Positions 34,421 through 45,700 of a stretch of DNA of 64,000 nucleotides are shown one piece after another. Origin of the DNA: Monocercomonoides exilis. Its lineage: Eukaryota; Preaxostyla; Oxymonadida; Polymastigidae. Under the pieces are notes generated by a model. It did not search any database and was not told the origin of the DNA. It saw only the letters and a program-made list of their open reading frames with translations. The translations under genes were made by a program, and so were the position numbers. Where the stretch lies: NCBI GenBank assembly GCA_001643675.2, contig LSRY02000035.1, positions 248,001 through 312,000 of the forward strand, in the 5' to 3' direction. Numbering within the stretch: the first letter of the stretch is position 1; each line of letters begins with the position of its first letter.

Positions 34421-35590
34421 TTTTCGAGAGGTGTATTTTAGTGTGATATTTTTAAAATTTGGTGGTTGTTATTTTGATTTGAATCAAATTCAATATTTTT
34501 TTGAGGCAAGCAATTTTGTTTCTTTCTTGCAAATAGTTTTTAAGAAAATTGTTATTATTCTAATTGAAGTGTTTATTAAATGTTTGTCATCATTGTGATG
34601 CTCTCTCTTTTTATCTGTTAGTTTTCAGGCACTTTTTTATTAAATTTTCAGTTTATTCTCTTTATCGCTGTAATTTTTAAAGAGCGCATTTTTGTTGAAT
34701 TATTTCAGAATTTTGTATATTGTTGAGGGAGATTAAAATCTGTAAATTCGGTTGGAATGGACCACAGCAGCTATCATTCAACTTTTACTATTTTTTGTTG
34801 ATTGTGTGCAAAACTTGTTTCGATGAATTCACAATTTCGGATAATGGAAATAACAATCAATAAAATTGAAATTTTCGTTTGAATATCATGCGTCTTGTAC
34901 TTCGGGTGCTAATTATAATTTATAATCAGAAAACTTTATTTATCAAAATTGAAAAAATAAAGCATTTTCAAATTAAAATTCGAATTGAATAATTTTCTTT
35001 AACAGTCTGAATTGTCCAAATATGTTCGAAAAAGATAATTGTGTCAAAAATTGATGTTTTCTGATTAACATAATTGAATGATAAACATTTTGTTATGTTT
35101 TTTTAAAAAAATCAACAATTCAAATAATGAATTGCTCAAGAACATAAAGCTTTTTCTTTTTAACTGTTCTGAAGGATGGGTATTATTTTTTTTTATTTGT
35201 TTTCTGTGTGGCAAAAAATTTTTACGAAAAAATCCATCACAGAATGAATAAATGATAAGAAGATTTAACGAAATTTTATTTCATTCAAACCGAAAAAAAA
35301 AAAAAATATCTCAGAAAAATAATAAAAAGTTGTTTATCTATTTTGGATTTACTGTTGGTTTGATCAAACAGAAAGAAAAGTCTTTTTCTTTTATTTTATT
35401 TTATTTTCCATCTAAGTTCATTGGATTTGTTTAGTGTTCCATTTTTACTAATTTTAAAAGCAACAAATATTGGTATTGCGACTGTAGCCTTTTCATTTTA
35501 CAAAATAATAAATATAGTTTATATTTATTGATTATTCTGTTATGTGAAGGACAAATTCGAATAAATTGAGAAATACAGGTTAGAAACAGA
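34421..35590. other. AT-rich spacer; conserved motif upstream of copy F at its end
   Basis: No coding exon is supported in 34421-35350. At 35355-35380, GGTTTGATCAAACAGAAAGA matches the distal motif upstream of copies C and E, about 236 bp before the ATG of copy F. The CCAAT portion is not conserved here. Confidence 0.45.
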
Positions 35591-37061
35591 ATGAGCATAC
35601 GTAACGATAATGAGTTCACAGTTGTAATTCATGAGATGACCCTCACTGGAGAATTTTCAAGTTTATTTTTTTTTTCTTTTGAGAAAGACGTTATATTTCA
35701 TTCTTTTCATGTTTTTTGGAGAGTTGTTTAATGAGTTGGACGGTTGCAATGAGGAGGGGCAAAGACAGAAAATCGTGGAAATGAACCGAATATTGGAAGA
35801 AATGAATGAAAAAGAATTTATATCCATTTATACAACGGAATTGCTCAATAGAATAGATAAAATGATGAAAAGAAAGAAAGTTTCATTGGAAAATTCGTTT
35901 TTGTTGTTAACTCGCATTGGATATTGCAAAGGGCTTGTGGGGCTGTGGAGCGCCAGTTTTTATGAATCTTCACTTTACAATAGATTGAATAACATGATAT
36001 TTATTGAAGCGCGGAAAATAGAAGGAAAGAATGAAAATTTACTAATTAGCCTTTGTGAGTGTTATATTTTACTTCTCAACCATTATTGGAAAATGTCAAA
36101 AGGGTTGCTTTTTAAAAGTGTTAATTGCATTATAAAGGCTGAATTGAGCAAAAAGGAGGATGAAAAAACACAGAAAGAGGTGGAAATAACATTGCTTGCT
36201 TTAAGCAGAATTGACGCTCATATAGTTTGTGAATTATTTTCATTTTCATTTATTTTTGTTCCTTTTGACAACAAATTTTGGAAGAGAATGAAAGAAGATA
36301 TTTATTCGACTAAAATTGCAGAAATCATCAAGTATCACCAGGAGCATCACAACTTGACACAACTTGCATATCAATCAGCTTGGGAGTTTTTAATGGTTTT
36401 ATATAAGGATGACAAATGTTTGGAAAGATTGATTGTGAATGAGTTGCATTTTGTGAGAGAGGCAACCAGAGAATTGGAAGAGCTTATGGGATATGTGGAT
36501 TGGAAGAAATCGAAAAAGGCCAAAAGAGGAAAGGAAATGAAGGATATTCGAATAATAGAAAGGTGGTTGGACACAATTTACATTATCTTTTTGCAATGCA
36601 GATTGAGTGATGAAGAGTTTATCAGATTGGCATCATGCGTGAAAAGGATATTCAGAGCGGCAAGTGATAACCATAGAGGAATTAGAAGGATGTGCATTCG
36701 ATGCTATTTGATAACATATTTTAACAGAGCTGTGAAAAATGAAGCATTGCTGAATGGAGGAGCTGTTGATGTTGTTTTAGAGGAGATTACTCAATTTGAT
36801 ATAGATAATTTACATTGTTTAGGATGTTTGAGTTTTTTCAAAAGCATGTGCGAAAGATTGAAGACAACAGTGGAACCAGAAGAAAAAAGGGCAAACGGAA
36901 AAGAGATGAGAAGAAAGGCGTTAAAAATGGAAATATTTGAAAAGATGGAGGAAGAAGGATATGAAGATTACATCTTTGGATTGTTTCATTGCTTAGTAAA
37001 CGGAACCGATGATCTTTTCATATTGTTTGAAAATTTGAATGATTGTTTTGTTTGTTGCTGA
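35591..37061 (+). CDS. three-exon helical family member F, apparently intact
   Basis: Exons: 35591-35660 (70 nt, as in E), 35722-36224 and 36285-37061; donors GTTTAT and GTTTGT. The joined frame encodes 449 residues from MSIRNDNEFTVVIHEM. LTGEFSKLFNELDGCNEE spans intron 1. Further blocks are KIVEMNRILEEMNEKEFISI, GKNENLLISLCECYILLL, KTQKEVEITLLALSRID, HHNLTQLAYQSAWEFL, VNELHFVREATRELEELMG, DWKKSKK and KMEEEGYEDYI. Intron 2 (60 nt) is a multiple of three without stops, so an unspliced message would still be open; paralog alignment favours splicing. It is separated from the A-E cluster by genes but uses the same exon design and upstream motif. Function unknown. Confidence 0.75.
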
Positions 37062-38305
37062 ATCAACCCATTTTGTTGTTTTTTCACATTTCCACTTCAT
37101 TCATCTTTGAATAGAATATCTATTTGGACAAAATATAAAGAAATGCTTCTCAATAAAACAGTAGATGAGCTTTTTCACAGATACAAGAACTTTTGAAACA
37201 ATGATTTGATAACATTTGAGATAACTTTTGCGCACGAACAGCAAACATATTCTCCAAAATTAATAATTCTGTGAATATTATGAGTCAGAGTTTTTCGGCT
37301 TTCTTGGAGTCTATTCTTCGTTAATAACTGAATTCCACAACATCCTTCAATGATGAAAAACATCTATTGTGCATCGAATCTGCGATTTTTTTGGCAAAAC
37401 AATGCTTTGAACGAAACTTGATGAACTTGAAGAGATATTTTGAATCTCACATTTTTCAGAAGAATTTGAAGTTGTTGCATTTTGAGGTGAAAAGGAATAT
37501 TGGAAGGAATAATTGGTGAATCAGCTGCTCACTACTTTAAAAATGGAAGAAATGGAAAAAATACTGGATTTGTGGAACTTCATCAGAGAAAATAACGTTT
37601 ATCATTGAAATAATTCATCAAATCTGGGTTCATCATTTGTTCTGTAAATCTGAATAATTTTTTACGATATTTTTGAACTGTTTTCAAAAGTTTGGTTGAA
37701 CGAAATAACAATGAATTAGATGGTTTAAAAGAAGAAGAAGAAAAATTTGTGAGAGATGAGGAAATGTGGGAAATAATTGAGAAAGAGATTGAAGGAAGGA
37801 AGGATGAATGAGACGATTGGAGAAAACAAGAAATAACGAAGTGCTCAGTTTGAAACTCCTGTGTAATGTATTTTTTGAGGAAATATGGAATGAGAGAAAA
37901 AAGGGGAAGCGAAAGAAGTTAATTACGAAACGAAGAAAACTGAAAAAAAATGGGGTGTATTGCGATGCACATTTTTCTTTTTGTTGTGAGAGTGAGACGA
38001 TTGAGCGAAAATTAATGATCCAATGATTTGTTTCTGTCAAAAAAATGCAAAAGCCTGTTGATTAAAGACTGAAGAAGAGAATTTCGGTTGCTTTTCTTTT
38101 GTTATTAAATGATATTTCTCTCAACAATTTCATGGGTGAAAACAAAGTATCAATTTTTTAATCAACTTCATCTTTATCTTTCACATTATTAAAAATGTAT
38201 TTAAACAGTCACTCTTTCAAGAAATATATATATTTGTTTTTTGAGAAAAACGAGAGAGAAAAAATAATAGTAAGGTTCTGATCTTTCCAAAAGAAAAAGA
38301 ATCAA
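37062..38305. other. 1.2-kb spacer with possible decayed coding sequence
   Basis: Short plus-strand open stretches (for example 37808-38026, EVLSLKLLCNVFFEEIW then Lys/Arg-rich) look protein-like but lack splice sites and a matching frame nearby. May be remnants of a former gene. No mobile-element ends found. Confidence 0.35.
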
Positions 38306-40448
38306 ATGATGAGCAATTTAAGTTTGGGGGAAAATCGTAAGTTATCGAGGGATGAAACATTAAGTGAATTAGGCGTGCATGCAAGTGGAGCAAGCGAAGA
38401 AAAGAAAGATGAGCTGTTTGATTTAATGAAAGAAACAGCAAATCTTCTTTGTGGAATTGTGCGTGGAACGATGAAAGAAGAAATCGAGGGTATTCTGAAG
38501 GAAGAATATGGAATGAGCGAAGGAGATGCATCCACCATCGCTGAAGAAGTTATCGCTGAATATGGCTTGTTATCATATTTTCAATAACAATTTCAAAAAA
38601 TATAATGTCAAAATCTTTTATTGCTTTGTTGTTGTTGTTGTTTTAGCTTCAAGCAGTTTGCCAAAGAAAAAAGGTGGGGCAGCTTTTGCTTTTGGGAAGG
38701 CAAGAATTTCGAGTCAAGCAGATGGGAAATTTTCTGTTCCATCAGCATTTTCTTCGAAAAAAGCAAGCCCTTTAGGCGCTGACAAAGCTGCTCCAAAGCC
38801 ATTCATGTCGTCATTACCACCAATGGAGAGTTCGGGGACTTTTGGTGGCCCTGCGAAGTTCCCGCCTTCGTTTGGAAGTGCGATGCAAGGGCCTGGGCCA
38901 ATGCTGCCAACTGGACTTTCCGCAGCTGGTCCTTTTTCGTCTGGAATCTCTTTAGCTTTACCAGTTTCTGACGAGCCTTCACTTTCTGTGCCAAGCATGG
39001 CGCCACCAGGATTTCCTGCACCTGGATTTCCGTATTCTTCATTTGGGGTTCCTTTGTTGATGCCTCCATTTAATCCCTCTGATGAGTCGAGCCCTTTTAT
39101 CGGAACGCCAGCCAGGCTGATTGTAGATGGAGAGAAATGGAAAAAAGAAGGAGATAAAAAAGGGAAAAAGAAAGAGAGAAAGCATGAAAAGAAAAGCAAG
39201 AGCGACAGCGACTCTGGCAGCGACTCTGACAGCGATGAGGAATCAGATGACTCAGAGGCATTTGAAGATGAAAGTGGTTCTGATGAAAGTGGTGCTGATT
39301 CATCATCTTCGTCGTCGTCAGAGGGAGGAAAAGAAAAAGAAGGATACAAAGAAAACAAAAAGCCAGTGAAGGGAAGTTTGCATTCTTAATTTAAATAAAA
39401 GATATTCTGTATTTAACATATTTCGTGCTTTTTATTTATTAATTTATTAATTTATTAATTTTGAAATATTTCATTTTTCGTTGTTTATTTGTTAGAAATG
39501 AGAGGACCACTTCATTTTCTCCCTGAAGAGACAGCTGGGTATAATTCGTCGTTTGATGCAAATATTCAGTTGTTGCAAAAGGAGCGCCTTATTCGTGCGA
39601 ATGAATCATTTCCTATTCCTGTTTGTTTGGGCAATCCATTCAACAAAGGCATTTGGCGGGTGGATCTGCTTGTGGAAGATGCCAATCCAAGTTACTACGC
39701 CTTTGCCATTCTACAAGTGTGCGAGAGTGACATGAAGAATGCCATCAAGAAGCGCGATTCTTCGCTGAAGCCAAAGAAGTCAAAAAGCAAATCAACGAGT
39801 CATCAAGCGGTAAACCCATTTGCACCTCCTTTCGGTTTGTCATCGTCTGCTGCTTTTGGCTTTTCTGGGCCAAGCGGAGGATATGGTCCTTTTGGCCAAG
39901 GGAAATTGAGAGGAGTTAATGCAGAAGGGATGGTGATGAATTATAGAGGATTATTTGATGATTCATCGCCCGGAATTCAACCCTGGAGATCGAGAGGTTC
40001 GCAAGTCGCTTGCGAAATTGACACAAAGAAGAAAACTGCATCCTTTTTTGTTGATCGGAAAAAACAAGCCGTTGTGTTTACAAAGCTGCCAAAATGTGTG
40101 CAATTTCAGGTATGAAAAATAAAAATTGTTGCAATTGAAGACTGCTTTGTTTGCCAGTCACCAAATCTATTTGACTTGTTTGTATCATATTTCAATAATT
40201 TTGTTTTCTTTTCGTTTATTATTTTCTGTCTTTCTTTCTATTATATAAATTTATTAAAAAACATTATCTTTGCATTTTATATTTTATTTATCACTATCTG
40301 ATTTTCACATTAATTTTGATCAAACCTCTTATTGCAGATGACCTTCCTTGATTCACCAGTAGTTATGAAAGTGCTCAGATTAGACAAAATAAAGAAACCG
40401 ACTGGACCCAAAAAGGTTTCAGGCACAAAAAATGTTGAGTTCTCATAA
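38306..40448 (+). CDS. SPRY-like domain protein with low-complexity N-terminal half
   Basis: Proposed exons: 38306-about 38572, about 38647-39375, 39496-40109 and 40338-40448. The first encodes MMSNLSLGENRKLSRDETLS and an acidic helical segment; its junction to exon 2 (SSSLPKKKGGAAFAFG) is unresolved because the GT sites nearby give the wrong phase. Exon 2 is Pro/Gly/Ser-rich and ends in an acidic Ser/Asp tail with a basic KKGKKKERKHEKK patch. Exon 3 joins at donor GTTTGC, phase 1, and contains GIWRVDLLVEDANPSYYAFA, GSQVACEIDTKKKTASFFVD and LPKCVQF, the strand pattern of SPRY/B30.2-like domains, which bind protein partners. Exon 4 ends TFLDSPVVMKVLRLDKIKK. The two halves could be separate genes. 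The SPRY assignment is by pattern only. Confidence 0.55.
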
Positions 40449-41548
40449 AACATGTTTAGTCCCAAATGTCTTGAAATGGAAAGGTTATGTTTTTTGTTTG
40501 ATGTTAGTCGCTGTTTTGAAATTGCAAATGAGTTATTTTCCTGCTTTTAATTTTCAAATGTGCTTCGCCAAATTGATTCAAATCATTTCATTCTTCCAAT
40601 GCTTTTTTTTTTATGGAAGCGATTTTGTTAACTAACATTGGTGAAATAATTATACAGATTTTTTATTTAATCCAGAATTTTTTTTCTGATATTACTCTAA
40701 TGGAGCAAAATTCTTGTCTTTAAGAAAAGATCAAGGGTTTATTCCAAACTTTATTCACAATTATTTCAAAAAATGTGATGAAAATTTTATTTCAGAATAT
40801 CTGTAATGTTATGATTGTGAAGAATGAACTGAGAAAAGACATAAATTTTAGTAAGACATTATCATATTTATATTGAAATATTTATATTTTGTCACATCGC
40901 CCAGATAAATTTTGACTTCAAGATAACAACCATAATAGATTTTTTTCACAGAAAACTTTAAGCAAAAACTTATTTTTGTTTAGTGTCAAAATAGAAAGTG
41001 CAAGAATTTTTTGCCTTTTATTTTTGTGTGAACGTGCAACAGCAAAAGGTTTTTATGCGAGGACTTTTACAAAGGAAGTTATTTTGTCAAATACCCATTG
41101 GACCATTGCAGTGCAACAACACGAACAAGTAAAATTCGGAAGGAAGATAACCCATCAAACGTAGTGTTTGATTGCAGTATCGTTTTGATCAGTCAGAGCA
41201 AAATTGCGCAAACAATGAAGAAGATATCAATTTCTTCGACAAAACACTGCAATAATCGGATAGCTGACTTAAAGCGCTTGAAGGCAGCACTATTTTTTGT
41301 CCAATATATTCTTTATAGTTTATGCATTTATTTGCCTTGCTTGGCGAAACCAAAAAGAATTCAGTAATTTCAACAGTTTTCAAAAAAACATTCAATTCTT
41401 TCGAAGCCTTCATTCTTTGTCAAACATGATCTTATTTACATTGTAATTTTATATGGATTATTAAAAACACACATTTATTGATTATTTTCTTTTGAAAAAA
41501 TCCAACGTTTGGAACAGCACTTGGACATCAACCACGTGACATTCATTA
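40449..41548. other. 1.1-kb AT-rich spacer, no gene supported
   Basis: Only short ORFs (60-90 codons) without splice support. Ends at the palindromic element. Confidence 0.5.
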
Positions 41549-42554
41549 GGGTCAACTTTTTAATGGGACTTTTTCCTTAATTGGCACTTTTTTTGTTTTT
41601 GCTTGCAAAATGTCGAGAAATGAGAAGTAGTTTTCAGCATTTTAAAAATCCTTTTTAACAAGTTTAATTCTATTTGTTTACTGTTTTCATTTTTATTTTC
41701 GTTTTTTACACATCGAGAAATTTCGTTTTTTTGTTTAATTTAATAGTACTTTTTCTAGCCAACTGGGAATCGCTCAAGAAATTGGGGACATGTTTTATAT
41801 TGCATTTGCTTCGAACTATTAATCTTAAAAATCTTTTTTTTCACAAACACTTTTTTCTTGATTTTTTCGCATTTCAAATTTTCATCAACATGATAACAAA
41901 AACTGTTTATTTCTTTATTAATATAGTGAAATGAAAAAAATAAAAATATCATATGAAAAACAAATCCTTTAATAATGAAGTGTTGTAAAAACAAAACATT
42001 AATTTTTTCTATTTATCTTTAACGGACAAATGGCGCAAACTTAAAATGATCAATGATCAAGTTTTTGTAACAAAGTTTAAATCTTGACAAATAGAAAATG
42101 AGAATGTTTTATTTTTTCAACACTTCATTATTAAAGGATTTGTTTTTCATATGATATTTTTATTTTTTTCATTTCACTATATTAATAAAGAAATAAACAG
42201 TTTTTGTTATCATGTTGATGAAAATTTGAAATGCGAAAAAATCAAGAAAAAAGTGTTTGTGAAAAAAAAGATTTTTAAGATTAATAGTTCGAAGCAAATG
42301 CAATATAAAACATGTCCCCAATTTCTTGAGCGATTCCCAGTTGGCTAGAAAAAGTACTATTAAATTAAACAAAAAAACGAAATTTCTCGATGTGTAAAAA
42401 ACGAAAATAAAAATGAAAACAGTAAACAAATAGAATTAAACTTGTTAAAAAGGATTTTTAAAATGCTGAAAACTACTTCTCATTTCTCGACATTTTGCAA
42501 GCAAAAACAAAAAAAGTGCCAATTAAGGAAAAAGTCCCATTAAAAAGTTGACCC
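41549..42554. mobile_element. near-perfect 1-kb palindrome (foldback element)
   Basis: The termini are GGGTCAACTTTTTAATGGGA on both strands. Arms of about 442 bp (41549-41990 and 42113-42554) are inverted copies so similar that an 86-codon open frame in each arm translates identically, separated by about 120 bp of unique loop. The open frames are AT-rich (Phe/Ile/Lys) and exist in mirror pairs, so they are not taken as genes. No target duplication is obvious (left flank CATTA, right flank AATGC). A diverged relative is at 8807-10023. The arm identity implies recent formation, gene conversion between arms, or recent transposition. Confidence 0.8.
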
Positions 42555-42785
42555 AATGCAAAAATTTCTTCTGCATCAGCAAATACCGATTCATGCCTGA
42601 CAAAAACCAAAGAAAGTTTCATGATTTGGATATGCATCAGGTGTATTTCAAAAGCCCACAAAATGATTTGCTGAAAGAAAGATTTTTTCAATTTTTCATT
42701 GTGATAAAAACCATTATTTATTTCGATTTGATCATATGGAAAACATTTTTTTTAAAATCAAAATTGATTCGAATTCCTCTTGAGA

Positions 42786-45700
42786 ATGCTTTTATTCCTT
42801 TTTGCATGTTTGATTCTTGGGAAGGCATTTGAAGCACAATATGTCTCTGGAACTTCCACATTTCAAAACAAAGGTATTCATGAGAATTAATGGTTATTTC
42901 AAAACTCTCTTTATTTGGGTTTAGGAAATTCAAATGAAGCACAATTTCAATTAAAAGATGATAACAATAACTTGTTTGAACAAAATTCTTTCTCTGGAGT
43001 GAAAAGATTACAGTCAGGACTTTCTATAGTGAAAAACACATTTTTGGGATTCCTCAATTCTACAGTTGGACTGAAAAATATAGCAGTTGAACATATTTCC
43101 TCATCATTCATGCATATCACATGCAAATCAAAAATAACGTTGGATTCCTGCATTTCCCACCAAAAATCGGAATCTCCGTTTCATTTGAATATCGGGTCAA
43201 TCTGTTTCACAAATATGACTTTTATCCCCCAAAAGAATGTTAACCCTTCCAGCCTCATATTTTCATCTGATGACTCAAATTCTGTTGTTTTGATAAATTC
43301 CATCGTTGCAGATCTGTTTGTGTCATCATCAGACTATTTCCTATTGTCTGGAAAGAGCAAAAGCGAACAGATTATAAATTGTACCTTCAGGAACATGTCT
43401 GTGAGACCATTCAAGAATTGTGATTGCCAAATGGAACATTCATGCTTTCTGAGTTCTGTGGAGAACAGCCTCATTTATTCTTGTGTGAATGCATTTGAAG
43501 GAGGGATTTCGAGTGGATCCTATTCTTCAGAGGAGTTTGTCTGCAAAAATATTTCTTCACACTTTGGGAAAAGAGAAACAAATGCTCTGAAGAGAAAAGG
43601 ACAAATGAACTTAACAAATAGTCAATCATTTTCATTATGCGAATGGGTTGATTGCACATCCCCTCAAGGAGGCGCTTTTTATGTGCATGAAAATGAAAAT
43701 GCAATTCTAACTGTTGAAAATTCGTCATTTACAAGATGTAAAGCAACTTCCACAAGAGGGGGTGCAATTTATGCTTTGAAAATCGCTGAATGCATTGTGC
43801 TTCATTTTTCATTCGTCCAATGCACTGCAGCTACAACAGTAGGTTATGGAGGTGGAGGAATCATGATCGAAAACATTTGCACATAATCAGTGGTTGATGA
43901 TTGTTATTTTTATAACTGTTCTTCGAAAATAGATTGAGGGGCTTTATGCCCGTATAGTGCAAAAACTGAAAGACAGAAAGAATGCATTATTAATTCGTTT
44001 TTCGACAATTGCCAATGTAATAAATCATCTTATTGCACTGGAGGGGCAATTATACGCTGGAATCCTATTGACAAAGTTGTGATATCAAATTGCCTGTTCT
44101 GCAATTGCTATTCAATGTGCGGTGGAGGTGCTGTAACGCAGTGGACTAATTCAAAGAATAATGGAACATTGCTTTATTTCTGCTTCTTTCATAATAACAC
44201 GTGCGTAGCAGATGGTCATGATATCGTTCTTTTAGAGTCAACAGCAAACAACATTGATTCAACATGCTATTCAACCAGCAAAACGACAAATAGAGTTAGC
44301 ATCAGATTCGACTCAATTGTTGATAAAAGCGGATGGCTTCGAAACGATTATGGAAGTGTCAGATATGTCTCCTCAACGCAATCGCAATCAAATGCCAAAG
44401 ACACATATGCATGTGGAATTAATGAATCTTATCCATGCTACACTATCAGCCGTTGCCTCATGCAACTCATTCCAGACTTGGTTTCCAATGTCGAAGTATT
44501 TTCAGGAATCATTTTCGAAGCAAATAGTTTTGATTGTGGGCCAGACAGTTTTACTGTTTATGGTCAAAGTGATATGAGCACAACAATCCAAACAGTATTT
44601 GAATCATCTGGGCTATCTCTTTTTTCAGTCTCGACGGGCACATTGAATGCCAGGGACTTTATTCTTGTGCATGACTTTATTCATCCGAATAACCGTGGGT
44701 CAAGGCTATTTGATATTTCTGGAGCAGGAGGAATGAGTATCAGCAGTCTGAACACATCTTTTGGAAGTGGGCAATCAATAGAAACAGCATTCACAACAGA
44801 GCTGATCAATGTCCAGAATGGTATGCTGCAGATGGAACATGTGAACTGGGCAAAGACTATCTCCACTGCTTCGTTGTTTTTGCTTTCTTCAACAAATGAG
44901 ATTTCATTGACGCTATCAGAATGCACCTTTGATGGGATTGAAAGAACAACCAGCGGAGCAGCAGTGATTTCGTTTTCCAACGATAAGGCAAACATCGATC
45001 TGGATTCTTGCACCTTTGAAGGATGTGGGAGCACATGTTCGGAAAATGGAGGATCGATGATGTTGTGGGCAGGAAATGAAAATGAGGTGAAGGTAAAAGA
45101 CGGGCACTTTAATGGCTGCTTTTGCTCTGCATCCGATGGTCTTGGAGGAGGAATCTTTCTTCGATTATTGAATGAAAATCCCAATTTCATGATTTCCTCT
45201 TCCTTTGGCACTAACACAGCCAAATGGGGGAATGACATCTTTGTTATTTCACCCAATCTGGAAGAGACTGCAAATTCACAAAAAATCACATGTGTGACAG
45301 CCTCTTTGGATTCTGTTGACAAAGTTAGAGGATATATCAACGGAAATACGAGTGTGGACATTCCTTTGTGCATCTATCTCATTCCCACACCAGAAGAAAT
45401 CTTTGTGAGCAATTCTGAGGCATCCAATCACTCATACTGTGGAATTGTCCAATTCCCTTGCTTGACTTTGAAGCACTCCCTCACAAGGCTTGTCGGAGGA
45501 AAGAAAATTGTTGTTAATGGAATGATTATGATGAACGATGAATTGGCCTTTGCTGGACAGAAACATGAAATCCGAGGAAATGATGATCAGAGTGGTTGGA
45601 CAGTCTCTGATTCAAGTGAAACATCCAATTCATCGATGATAACAGCAAATGTTGACACAATCTTTTCAAAACTTATCTTCTCTCTTCCATCTTCCCTTCC

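Noticed and set aside
41674-42429. Pairs of identical small proteins in the palindrome
   Set aside because: Identity is due to the inverted arms; composition is AT-driven, with no start context or homology.
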